Of a DNA stretch of 64,000 nucleotides, positions 36,101-49,000 are shown piece by piece. Under the pieces are notes generated by a model. That model made no database searches. It was not told the DNA's origin and worked only from the letters and a program-made list of their open reading frames with translations. The translations under genes were made by a program, and so were the position numbers. Each line of letters opens with the position of its first letter. Position 1 is the first letter of the stretch. Location of the stretch: assembly GCF_901709675.1 (NCBI RefSeq), contig NC_051093.1:2315053-2379052 (forward strand), read 5' to 3'. The DNA comes from Syngnathus acus (lineage: Eukaryota; Chordata; Actinopteri; Syngnathiformes; Syngnathidae).

Positions 36101-38728
36101 GTTCAGCACTTTTGACCACTGGGCCTCCCCAACCTTGAATGGCCTTGTTGAAAGGCACGGCCATAAATTGCGGGATGAGGATCAAACCTTCCCCGCCATC
36201 ACAGACTCCAACGCCCCTCACGCCCATTCCCTTCTCTCGTCCGCCGATATCCCCCCTCCCGTACAGCGAGCGGTGGTTTCCATCTCGGCTAGTCTCTCGC
36301 TATTGAAAGAGATGAAAGGATAAGCAGAAGAATGGGCACAAAAGGCGGCCGGGCTCGCGTTACCGGGACGGCCCTCGGAGAGCGCCCATGAAAGGCTTTC
36401 GGGGATGGGAGAAGACACGGATACCGACAGCGAGACGTTCCGTCCTCAAAAGACGTTTGTCACGACCGGCCCGCTGACGCTAAAACAGATCGCTTGCCTC
36501 TGCCCTCAAAATCAAAACGTGCTCTTAAAGCCGCCGCGCGAAATGTCACAATAATGTCGTGAGCCTCCGATTGCCACCTGTGAGTTGTCATGCGGTGGAT
36601 ATAAAAAGTCCACCCACCCCTGTTCAAAATGGCTACATGTCAGCGAGGCAAAAATTGCGTGTCTAATTGTGTTGTCACTAATTTGACTTGGTTGGGAATA
36701 ATCTGACCAAAGCACGTTCCAGACATGTCATTAAAATAGCTCGGAAGAGGTTTGAAATTGCCGAGGAAAATGTCTCCGATTTGCAGGTTGCAACCTTGTT
36801 CTGACAGCTTCAATCTTTCATCTGTCAACACCAACCGGCAAGCGAAACGATTATTAACAACCGTCTTGAGGTTCTTCGGCTTCTTTAATTGTTTGGTAGG
36901 AATTCGGGACTTTTTGTTGACTTTGTAACACAGTGTAGCTTTTCTTGCGTTGCTCGTTCTCTAAGATGGCGGCCCAATATCAGCAGCGTGACGGAAGATG
37001 CCCTGGTGGTAAACATGCCATAACACATACATAAGATTATTTGCACCGTTTTGGCATTTACGTGGGGCGGGCGCTGGTTTCCTTGCAAAGAGCGCCAGTT
37101 CACAGCACTTGAGGCCCGCTTGAAGGATGCACAGTAGCGCCACTAAAATTAGAGTTTGCAGATTCCTGAGTGGGATCTTTGCCATCAACACGCGCACTCC
37201 CACTCTGGTCGGTGTCTCCCTCGCGGCATTCCTCTTGCTCCTTGCCGTTTACTGTCACTCACTCCAAATCCTCCAGAAGTCTTCCGCCGTTCTCGGCGGC
37301 CGCCGCTTTGCCCGGACTCGCCCTGCGTGCTGGCAGATATTTGCTGCCCGGGGGGCTCACGTCAGCGAGAGTTTGCAGAGCGAAAGTTGTGAGCGCAGAC
37401 GAACAAAGGTGCCGAGCCAAACCCCCCCCCCACCCCACTCGTCCCGGTGTCGTCACCTCGGGAAGTTTACGCACTTTCCTGTCAACACCCACGCCACTAT
37501 TTTTAAAAACATTTTTGTTCTCGGCGCCGGGATCAATTACTGCATTCAGGGAACAAAGTCAAAGATGTTTGCAAATTATTCATTTCCAGGAGGAACAAAA
37601 TTAAAAGCAATTGAAAAAACAAAGCAATGTAAATAGGAAAATATAAAATTGTTTTCATTTTCATTCTTTCACCCTCAAACCTGATCCGATTCACGCCGCC
37701 ACGCTCCTCCCCCCTTCTACGTGAATGTTACGTAAGCTTTGACACCGGCTGGCAGGCCCGCCCAGCAATGCGCCATTTGGGACCGCGGTCCCCCGGCCTG
37801 AGCCCCTCTCGTGTCCAGATGTCACTCAAACACGCCTGTATCATGACATAATTACACTTGTCCACTGTTACTTGTGCGATGTCCTCCTTGGGTGGAAACA
37901 AGCTATTATGGCAATTATGGCAAATGACCGAGCTGTCAGGACGACCAAAGCGTGTCAGACGCGTTCCTCCATCGTGCTGCATCCAGCCCCCCCCCCCCCC
38001 CCCATAATGGAGCCTGGATATTGCGGGGTCGGAAAGAATACCCCCCTCCCCCATCATGCCATCCTCGTCCAGTCTGATTTGTTGGCCGTTTTTCCACTTC
38101 TGACATCCTTTCTTCAATCAATGGACCTTGCCAATGAACCCTTACCTCACACACACGCACGCATGCACACACACACACGCACACACACGGAAAGTGATGT
38201 CAAGCCCCACATGGTTCCAATTTCAGGGGTAAATGCGGCGCTCCTTGCAATCTGACCCAATTTGCCCGAGTTGGCTGGAAATGTCCCCGCTCGACGCGGT
38301 GGCGAAGAGGTAAAGGTTCAAAGGTGAGGCCCAAGTACGCGCGGGGGTGGGGGGGCCGCCAGACGTCTGGCAGCAATACACAAACCTGCTTGCGACGCTT
38401 TGGGCGCTGGTGCAATAGCGACACGGAAGTGTCCGCTATCGAGATTAGCCTCGTGTGTTTATCATAATCAATATGTAATACCCTTGATTCCCATATTGAA
38501 CGGTTTTATAACAAGATTTCACTTACAATGCTGTATGGATATACATAGCTCAATTATTTCCATCATACCTTTGCCATGTCTTGGTAAACGATAGTGTTTT
38601 GTATCAAACTTGGTTGCCTGCCAAAACATTAACGCATTTAGCCGTATCGTTGGCAGCGGTGTGCTGCTAATGTCTGTGAGCTTGACAGCTTTGTAAAAGG
38701 TCAATGAGAAGAACAACACGTGCTGTAT

Positions 38729-38729
<1 letters not shown>

Positions 38730-38773
<44 letters not shown>
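38730..38773. repeat. CA microsatellite
   Basis: An uninterrupted (AC)n of about 44 nt. Confidence 0.95.
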
Positions 38774-38776
<3 letters not shown>

Positions 38777-41126
38777 TCTGACAAACAAACACCACATGCG
38801 GCTACAAGTTTGTCCTGTGCGAAACTGAAATTAGCGCCTGGAATGTTCTTGCGGCCCGGCCACAGTCGGCCCAGCGGAGGCCTCTTTAGGCGCGACTCAG
38901 GCTTTGCTAATTGGCTTAATGAGAAGCAGGCGTTGCTCGGGAGCAAACTGGCGAGGGCCACCGGGCGCCATCGAAGGCCGCCACGGGCCACACGCCGGTG
39001 GTGCTTTGAGGCCATCTCGCCTTACAGGCCACCTCGCCAGCGCCGCCAGTCCAGGTGTCTCATTGCAGGACACCGTCCATCCATGACGCCTTTCACTGCG
39101 ACATGTCCGTACTTAATCATCTCGTTGCAAGCTTCACACCTCCGTGCGGTGTGACATGACGCCCCCTCCTTGCCCGTCGCCTCGGCCTCTCGTCTCGCCA
39201 GAGGCAAAATGTTACAGGTTGTCCGCTTTACTCACCATACAACGCACGGACGGATCGCATTTCGCTCGCAGACTTTGTGTTAGGAGGGCTCGGGCAATTA
39301 GCCGCAGATTGATTTTCAGAGCGACAATGGACTCGCTGCGGCCCGCTTATTCGTGTTCCCGCCGTCTCCATCTGTCACTCCGGTGGGACTCCGGCCGCCT
39401 TTTGCGCATTCGGCATTATGTCGCTTTTTAAATGGACCTAAATGGCACAAACACTCAGATAAATGCCTGTCTTGTGATGTCATGCACAAGAGATGTGGGC
39501 GGAGCTCAGCAACGGATAACTTTGAATGTCTTATTAATTTCAAAGGATAGAGCCAAGATGGGGAACCGTCCTTGACTATTAACTGTGCTTAACTTCTATG
39601 TCCACGAGTGAGATGTTACATTTACAAGTAAGAATGTTACAATGAGATTATTTCCACTGGGGACAAATGTCTCTGGCAGAACCCGGGATGAAAAACTATC
39701 AAGGCCATCATGAAAGAAGCTGACAAAACGAAGCCGTCGCTACTTTGCAGAGTCACGATGCCCCCCAGTGGACGGGAGGGTGAGTTTGCTTGTTATGTCC
39801 TAAAATGTCTTGTTTTCTGCACGCACGAATCCTAAATGATTTTTTTTTTCTTTATCAACATCCAGGACAGGAAGTGACCTGTGGTGGCGAGGAGGTGAGT
39901 GACGCTTGGGGGGGTTGCAGTGGCGCGCCATGAGGCGGGCGGGAGGGGATTGGTGCTCGCTGATGGGCTTTACAAGCTGTCGTCGCGTATAATCTGCAAA
40001 TTTCCTCAGATGACGCAAAGACTTTGACTTTGCCTCTCCCGTCATCGTCGCATCCGACCTCTTCATCTCCCGATGCCTCGTACTTGTCGGTTGGGAGACA
40101 GCGACGCTCAGCAGGTAAGCTAACAGGCTCCGCCTCCGCCTCACCTGCTCACCACACCTCCTCCTACTTTCAACTGGTTTTTTTTCTTTTCATTTTATTC
40201 ATGAATGAGTCAGTCTTGGAATGTAAATTGCAGTTTTTTTTCCTGATGAAACGTTTTGAAGTGGTTAGAAAGTTTACTAGTTGTGAACCTGGAAGAATGG
40301 TTGCATTTACTAACATCTTACCTGGTGGAAAAGATGGTTCCAAGTGTTTGAAAGTGGAGTTTGATTGCCTTACAAAGTACAAGGTGAAGTTTACTTGTTT
40401 ACCCAGCAGACGCCCGAAGAGACGCTTTATAAATAGCCGATGCTTGCCAGGGTGACGAGCAGATGTGATTGTCGGACTGTGTTTAAGGAGTTCAAACAAC
40501 AGATTAATACACACAGATTATCATCTCCGAGAGGCAAACCCACACACACACACACACACACACATATCAAGAAGGCGTGTCATGATACTCAGGATGCCAA
40601 CATTTGCTGTGTGTTGTATTTTCATGATTTTGTGTAGCTTTCTAGTCAGGTAATGGGTTGACTGGTCGCCATAATCGCCTCACCCAGGCAACGTTTGTCA
40701 TTGTCTTTGTTTGTTAGCTAGCAGGAATGTGCAGAAACTACAAGTTAAAATTCCATAAATAAGAAAAGTAGAAAAAGTTCTCTTTTTCTATAAAAAAATA
40801 GATATTTATCGATGTTTTGATTTGCATGATGTTGTGATGTTTTTGGATGTTTAAACGAACCAGGTGGCATTGACCCGTGAACTTGAGTGCTTTGCTCGCT
40901 ATGCTTAATGTTGTGGCCCGTCATTGTGAAAACGTGTGACACACAGTTCTGCTTTTTGTGGAGCGATGCGTTTAATGTCGACAGGGACGTCCAAGCGGTG
41001 TTTAGTGTTACATCTTCCTCTGGCTAGTGTGAGAGGGGGGTGTTGGCGGGGGGATTGGATTATATATCCATCCCTTTGCAAAGCTCGCACCAAACAATCA
41101 ACTGTTGCAAGTAATCCCCTGGGACA

Positions 41127-41154
41127 CGCACACACACAAACACACACACATACA

Positions 41155-41193
<39 letters not shown>
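41127..41193. repeat. CA microsatellite
   Basis: (CA)n with a few interruptions in the left half and a clean run in the right half. Confidence 0.95.
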
Positions 41194-41195
<2 letters not shown>

Positions 41196-44100
41196 CTACA
41201 ACCGTAGTCCAATATGTATTTACACAATCCTCATTTGTTGTTCCATTCAGGTGTGGCACAGTCCCCTGACATGAACTTCTGACTTCTGACATGAACTTCT
41301 GACTTTCGCATCGCAGCGTTCCATTGATGATTATCGTGTGACATCATCAGCCTGTCACCTAAATGCAAATGAGAATATATTTGGAAAAAAAGATACGATA
41401 ATATACAATGAAGTCAATTGTTTGTAGTTTGCATTAAGAGTTACATACAACCCATTCTGAGAAACGTTCATTTACCAGTGGGTTGCCCCCCAGAAATCGA
41501 AATTCACTACAATAGTATTTGACCTAGCAGTAGGCAAACTTTTTAAGCTGAAGTTTGCTGATGGTCAACCCACTACAAGGTTAAGTTGACCATTTGCGTC
41601 GCCAGTGGCGTCACTCTCTGACGTCATCGGCGGCTCGAGCTCGATTACAGTAATCAAAGGGCGCTGCGGAGCGGGATTATCCTGCGCTGTCATGGCCCGT
41701 TGTCGTGGAAACGTTGGCGATTAATAAATTGTGTCCTAAGTACAACGCCCGCCACTACAGATTGGGATTGTGACCGTTGTCACGCGTGCTCGTCCCACTT
41801 GTCGCCTCTCTCGCCGTGGTCACGCACATTAAAAAAATGTTTACATAGAAGGTTGCGATCTTAGGGGAAGTTTCCTACAACTCTTTGGGTCTACCTCGTT
41901 ATCCAGGTGCGTTAGCTCGACCCCGACCACTCGGATTTGCTCCGATCCGCCAGACGCTGTTTACATCTTAAAAGTTCACTTCCAGTCGAAGCCGTTTAAT
42001 AATGCCACGTACAAGTTGGGGTTCTTACGTCTTCACTCTGCTATGATCTCGTTTCACGTTTCACTGTCCCGGAGCTCTCACCGCCAACGTCTCTTAAGGG
42101 ATTTCCCGGCGGGCCACCTGGCAGCTGAGGACAACCACCTGCGCCATCTCGGCAGCGTTGTTATCCATCTGAGCATTGTTTTTTACTAGCCGTGCTAGGC
42201 GGTGGCGTGACGCACCGAGCCCAGAGCTCAGGCCTCGTTCTTCGGTTACGCTCATCCTCTGATCAGCATCTGTTTCCCGTGCTCCCATAAAGTGTAATGA
42301 AGTACTTTTCAGGCAAAAAAGAAAAATAGGGGGAGGCTGGAGGCTTTCAGGGTTCCTTGGAGGCCGGTGAAGCTTCACCTTAAAACTGCTCTGACATTTC
42401 CTGGAGCAGCAAATAATCTGCCATAAAAGTTAGCATTTTATGTTGGGACCCACCCAAAAATGTGTTTTATGTTGACGATGATGAAAATAACATTATGGCG
42501 CTATCGGGCGGAACCCACACATCCCGTCCACGTCAAACCCTGCTCATTTAAATACGCAACAATATTCAATACTTTCTTGAGTTCCCACACAGAGTTTTGT
42601 CGGGAAAGCCGACAGCAGGTGCGATCAAATCTGATCTTCCTCCCGCGCCACCTCTTTGTAACCCCGCCGCTGTCCGCCAAACAATATCGCAGCAAAGAAC
42701 GACATAAGGACTGAAAAGAGGATTTGTGAGGACGACAACAACCAGAGAACCCCCCCCCCCCAACACACACACACACTCACACTCTTGGAGGATTACAAGC
42801 TCGCCGTCCGAGCTGGCCGGGACGTTGTCCATCTCTGGACATCTCGTCGAGGGGTGTCGGAGGATGAGCGTCTGAGGCCGACAGGTAACGCTATTTCCGT
42901 GTCTGAGGGATTATAATCCGTTTGCAAGGAGGGACGGTCGGCACTCTGACGTGGACTTGGCCGGCGGCGGCGCTCTCCAGATGTGTTTACATGAACTGGT
43001 GGGAGTCTGAAATACAGACAGAGGATGCATTCACAATCAAAGCTTTTGTTGCGTTGGAGGCCGTGAGAATGTCGGCAGGGAAACGTCTTGTGTAACAATC
43101 CTGTGTTGAACCACGGGAATTCAAATTGAAATGCTTGCAGATGACAAATTCAATTGTCTCCCATGCCGTATTGGGAGGCGTGGCATTTGGAGAGGAACAC
43201 GCAATACGAGATTCCCATATTTGCTATCAATGACAAAACAAATTGGCATAATAACAAAATAAAATGTGTTTATTGCACAAGCATTGAGGCAGATGGTTGC
43301 ACAAGTTACTTCCTTTTTATTATTGATACTGCCTTGGGATATTTACCCAGTTTGTTGGGTTTTTGTCATTGTTTTTTATTTATTTATTTTTTTATTGTGC
43401 TTGAGTTTGAGTTTATTCACGCAATATCCAAGACATACAACATGAAACAACAAACAGTATTACGGATGCGTGAAAGGTCACCCCAAGCAAGCTATTTAAA
43501 GCTTCTTTTGCCTAAAAACATAACTGAACAGGTGGCTTGCTGGGTAGGTTCTTGTTGAGTTCGACTTTTTCACTCAGTCTGTCTGTTTGCTTTTCCAAGG
43601 AGGAGACAGCCAAATGTTTTTTGTGCTGTTTTGATGAACCCCTGGAGCTCCTTTTCAGAGCATTACATTTTCAGGATTCTTTTTCAAAGTGCTATATCTG
43701 CTGTGCAATCTTATTACAGGTGAGATCATATCATAGACCTTGAAGCCAAGAAAGATAGAATCCCCGCCAGTGTCGAGTAAGCTGTTTTTTGCATGTCTGC
43801 TTTTCCTTTTTTTTTTTTGGTGGTGGGTTTTGAGGATCAAGAGGTTGCGTCACAATGGAGTGGCTTGGATGCTATGTGCTTGTGTGTTCAAGAGGGTACT
43901 TGGCACGGATACCTGCGGGGTGCGGTAGGCGGTCGCTGAGGTCGCCTGGTGGCAGGTGGAGGGCGAGGGCCTGAGCGAACTTGAAATCCAGAATTGCGAT
44001 TTATTGATTGATTGCTCTCTCTAATTATTTAGCAGGATGGTCTTCATTTACAAGAACAATATTGACATCTTCTGTTGACCTACAATGCTGTGTCGCAGAA

Positions 44101-44236
44101 TATGCACAAGGGCTCGGGAGTAAATTGAGATGTCATAATGTAAAATATCACATAATATCACAGAACATTAGAAGTGTCTGTCTACAAGGTGGCAAGCATT
44201 TTGATGCATGCCCCACCCACTGATGCCAAGGTACGC

Positions 44237-44242
44237 TATAAA
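44237..44242 (+). promoter_or_regulatory. TATA-like box upstream of the SLC1 start codon
   Basis: TATAAA lies 50 nt before the ATG at 44287, which fits a short 5' UTR. The bases just before the ATG (TTGACAG then GTAGG) also resemble a splice acceptor, so an upstream non-coding exon is an equal alternative. Confidence 0.35.
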
Positions 44243-44286
44243 TGGCCGCACTCTTCAGCTGAAATGCCTTCGTGTTGACAGGTAGG

Positions 44287-45979
44287 ATGACCAACCAGGC
44301 CGCAGTCAACCAGTCCAACGCCAACAAGGCCAAGGCAGGAGATGAAAGTCAGCAGAATGACGGCGCGGAGGTGGGCTACAAAGACGCCGGCCACTGCAGC
44401 CGCAACACTCACAGCCTCCTACTGGGCCTCACCGTCATGGGTACGCGCCAACTGCAGGGCGTCAAGCAACAAAGCTGCAATCTGCCACAGTGGCGTTGAC
44501 GTGTGACGTGCATGAGATCATGATAAAAATGATAATGAAAGGTGTTGTTGTGATGCTGTGTCAGGTGTGGTGATGGGAGCCGTTCTGGGCATGTTGCTGC
44601 GCTACATGAAGGTGACTGACAGCTCGGCCCTCACCATGGTCTCCTTCCCCGGCGAGATCCTCATGAGGATGCTCAAGATGCTCATCCTGCCCCTCATCAT
44701 CTCCAGCCTCATCACAGGTGAGCTCACCTTCTACTCAAAATTAGCATTTCAAAAGACAAATAGTAGTCTTGAAATGTCCGCCGGTGCCTTTCAGGTCTGG
44801 CCGGACTGGACGCTCGCTCCAGTGGCAGGATGGGCAGCAGAGCCATGGTGTACTACATGAGCACCACCATCATCGCCGCCATCTTGGGCGTCATTCTGGT
44901 GATCAGCATCCACCCCGGCAACCCCAAGCTCAGGGGGGGCTCCGCCGCCTCCGCCCCTCCGAAGAACCAGGAAGTCAGCAGTCTGGATGCCTTCCTGGAC
45001 CTCATCCGCAACCTCTTCCCAGAGAACCTGGTGCAGGCGTGCTTCCAGCAGGTGATTTGGCGGACTCCGTCTGTTTGCTCACATTCTGCCGATGACGCTT
45101 GTAACCGATGTCAAACTTTGCGACCGAAGGTCCAGACGGTGTTGAAACAGGCGGCGGTGACGGCCACAAACCAAACGGAACCAATTGTCGTCAGCAGAAA
45201 AAAACTGGAGTACAAATGGGGCATGAACGTCCTCGGTGAGACCGCTGCTAACGCTAACGCGATGAACCTCTATAACGACGACTACTGATCTATTGCTTCA
45301 GGCTTGATCGGCTTCTTCATCACCTTCGGCATCTGCATGGGCCGGATGGGCGAGCGTGGCAAAGTCATGTGCGACTTCTTCAACGTCCTCAATGAGATCA
45401 TCATGACCATGGTGTCCATGATCATGTGGTCAGTGGCGTGTCTTGCGTTCACTCTCTCTCAGGTCGAACCATGGCTTGCATTTGCGATATTTTTGGTCTG
45501 AGAGGTCACCTCGGAAGCCAACTTTGAAATCCAATGTTAGAAGCTACCGCTAGAGGCTAATGCTAAAGCTAAGTTTAAATTAATGTCGGATGGTAACTGG
45601 TCTTTCTGAGCTATAAACCAGCAAATTGCACTTAAGCAGCTTCACTAATCTCACTGCCTCATCAAAACCCCAGTAAAATATTCTTTTGAGGGGGGACTCA
45701 CGTAGTCAAGATTAGGTTTGTGTTTCAGCAAATAGTTTGTATTCCATTCTACAGTAAAAATGTCAAGTTTTGGGAAGATCAAAATCTCAATGAGAATCTT
45801 TTCCCACATTCTTCCTCTTGACGCCACTTTAGCAAAACATTTCTGGTTTTGCTCACTTGGGTCGGCGTCTGCGTTATTTTGACATGCCGGAGATAGCGTG
45901 CATGATGGCTGCTGACAGTGACGGAGAAGGCAAGGGAAGAACTCTCACCCTGGATGCCCTGTGGGAACCCGGCATCGGT

Positions 45980-46010
<31 letters not shown>

Positions 46011-49000
46011 GGGGTTCAAGCAAAAGCGTGTCGGTGTGAAGGACGTGGACAGATGGGATCCGGATCCTGGACTCTGTGGTATGCACACATGCTCGGGGAG
46101 AAGGAAAAATGTTGACTTCTCCCACGGGGGACGACGTGGAACATCTCTGCAATGTAATGACCCAGCAGAGGTGGCAAAAGTACTCACACCCTGTACTTAA
46201 GTAGGATTACTGATAGACCAACGTCTTTAAGCAAAAAAAAAAGTACAGGCATTTCTATTAAAATTTGTATTCAAATACCAGGTAAAAAAAAAACATGGCG
46301 ACATCCAAACAACGAAAATAAGACAACGAACGCGGAAAGATGGAGCGGCTCAACTGCGGTGGGCGCCGAAGGACAAAAAAAAAATGTCTATGTGCAGCTG
46401 CTCGGCAGAGGAAGCGTGCGCGTTCGCATCACTCGCGCTGTGTAAACACATTAGCCGGCAGCTAAACACAGAGGCCAGTGTATACAAGAAGGCGCATCGG
46501 ACGAGGAAGACATCCATCAGCGTGCACGCGGCACGCTTCGCAAAAGCAAACTGATCTGGCAACTGGATGGCAATGGGAGATCCACGTGGCAAATCTGCTG
46601 GGACATTGGCCCACTTGGTCACAAAGCAAGTCAAAAGTCAAAGCGGCAAATCTTTTTGCAGGTATTCCCCGGTGGGCATCGCCTCGCTGATTGCGGGTAA
46701 GATTGCAGCCATCGGCAACCTGGAGGTGGTGGCGCGGCAGTTAGGCATGTATATGGTGACCGTCATGGTGGGCCTGCTCATACACGGTGGCCTTATCCTG
46801 CCCGCCATCTTCTTCGCCATCACCCGCAAGAGTCCCTTCACCTTCTACTCGGGCATCTTCCAGGCCTGGATCACCGCACTGGGCACGGCCAGCAGGTAAC
46901 AAAGCTGCAATGATGAGCTAAAAAAGAAACTTTTTTAGTTCCAGCTATTCTCATTATCATAAATGAACTGCCTATTTAACAAAAGACAGCACCCCACATA
47001 CAAATTGGTGGTAAAGACCCAGTAAGTACAATTGCTTGTTTTTCATTCACAAAATGAAATAAATAAATGCAAATTAAAGTACAGAGTACTACTAAAATGC
47101 GTTTATTTTAATGATAAAAGAATAATTCATTCCCATTTTATTGTACAATCATCAAGCTATATAGAACTAAAGAATAAAATTCCTGGAGAAATTTCGTGTG
47201 AAGGCGAAGAAGCTGAAAAAATCTTGGGGAATGATTTTTGCGTTAAGCAGGAAAAATTAAAAACGCGAAAGATGGTAAGTGTGAAATACGGTAAGCATGA
47301 AAACGATAAGCGCGAAAAATGTTAAGCGAGAAAACAAGCGTAAAACGGTTAGCGCAAAAAACGGTAAGCACGAAAAATGGTAAGTGGGAAAGCAATAAGC
47401 GCAAAAAACGATAAGCGCGAAAAACTGTAAGCGAGAAAACGGTTGGTGCGAGAAACGGTAAGCGTGAAAAAACGGTAAGCGAGAAACAATACGCGGAAAA
47501 CGGTAAGCACGGAAAACGGTAAGCGCGAAAAACAGTAAGCGAGAAAACGGTAAGCGCACAAAACGGTGAGCGCAAAGAACGGTAAGCGAGTAAACGGTAA
47601 CCGTGAAAAACGTTAAGCGTAAAACGGTTAGTGTGAAAAACGGTAAGCTCGAAAAACAGTAAGCGCAGCAAACGGTAAGTGGGAAAGCAATAAGCGCAAA
47701 AAACGCTAAGCGAGAAAACAATGAGCTCGAAAATGGATAAGCGTGAAAAACGGTACGTGAAAAAACGATATGCGCGAAAAACGGTAAGCATGAAAAATGG
47801 TAAGCGCAAAAAACGGTTAGCGTAAAACGGTTTGCGCGAAAAATGATAAGCGCGAAAAACGGTAAGTGAGAAAACGATAAGCGCAAAAAACGGTAAGCGC
47901 GATAAACGATAAGCGTGAACAACGGTAAGCAAGAAAAACCATAAGCGAGAAAACAAAAAGCGCGAAAAACGGTAAATGTTTAATGTGCCATTAAGAATGA
48001 ATGTGGAAATTTTCGCCGCAAATGTACGAATTCTGCGCAAACGGTAAATTTTTTGAACGAAAAAAAATATACGCAAACGTCGCGTGAATATTTGTAACGC
48101 GTGAAACTTGGAACTATATGGAAGTAGTTATCGCCTTCACACAATAAATACATTATTTGATCAAATAACTAGAATCTTGATAATTTGTAAAATTTTATAT
48201 TTTACTGTTTATTTTATTTATCAAATTTTATCAAATTATTACTCTGGCACGTCACTATCTAATTGATGTCATGTGGATATTCAGCGCCGGGACCTTGCCG
48301 GTCACGTTTCGCTGCCTGGAGGAGAACCTGAAGATCGATAAGCGCGTGACCCGATTCGTGCTGCCCATCGGCGCCACCATCAACATGGATGGCACGGCGC
48401 TCTACGAGGCCGTGGCGGCCATCTTCATCGCGCAGATGAACGACATCACGCTGGACGGCGGCCAGATCATCACAGTCAGGTTAGCCTCAAAAACACTCAC
48501 TCAGCGTTATTTTAATGATCTGTCAATAATTCTTTTTAATTAACGTTTTTTTTCATGTATAATTCGCAAAATCTAACTAATTTATTGTCCTAAAATCTGG
48601 GGTGCGTATTATACATGGGTACAATCTTTTTTTTTTTTTCTTTTTTTTTTTTTTTTATCCGGATATCATACGGAGGCCGCCATTACAGATGCGCTTTCTT
48701 CTCTGCTGTTCACTTCAAACACGCTCCATACGAACACAATGCTCTCGTATCAGACGCTTGCTCGATCACCTGCTCGTTTGCTGTCACAATGTACCCTACA
48801 CAAATCCGAAACATTTCTTCGCTATTGAGTTTGCTAGCGCATGCGCAGTGATACTGACCGGCAGAATAACATCCGGTTGTTCCCAAAGATGATCTTTTTT
48901 CTGAAATAATTTTACGTTTACGGACTTAAGTAGGAGTCAGAATTTGGGTGCGTATTATACATGGGTACAGGGTTTTTTCCAGCATCAACATGCCATTTTT

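Larger units (their letters stand above)
30119..44286. other. 14-kb stretch without a recognisable gene
   Basis: No protein family was recognised in any frame. It contains poly-A runs (about 31089-31108, 34434-34453), CA/TG arrays (35917-35966, 36036-36066, 38730-38773, 40541-40563, 41127-41193), a C run at 37987-38003, and GC-rich islands near 37250-37450 and 38850-39050. Exon-like stretches with good splice signals are seen at 31649-31746 and 39751-40114. Non-coding first exons of ntf4 (minus) or of the SLC1 gene (plus), and regulatory elements for both neural genes, are the likeliest contents. Confidence 0.6.

Noticed and set aside
37127-37636. 169- and 144-codon open frames in a GC-rich island
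   Set aside because: No domain, no splice support, and overlapping frames of similar length. Composition explains them.
40024-40455. 143-codon open frame as a complete gene
   Set aside because: Only the first part overlaps the candidate exon 40010-40114. The rest runs through a donor site and AT-rich intron-like sequence.
43154-43558. 134-codon open frame upstream of the SLC1 gene
   Set aside because: Low-complexity Phe/Ile-rich product over AT-rich sequence with a GAGTTTGAGTTTATT word seen in dispersed repeats. No family match.
47255-47985. CRISPR-like repeat array
   Set aside because: Units are contiguous and degenerate, with no spacers, in a vertebrate intron. It is a minisatellite.
47243-48076. 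277-codon and 221-codon overlapping minus-strand open frames with a Phe/Arg/Leu-rich repeat protein
   Set aside because: Both are by-products of the ~16-bp minisatellite, whose unit has no stop on the minus strand in any frame. The unit is not a multiple of three, and several frames are open at once.
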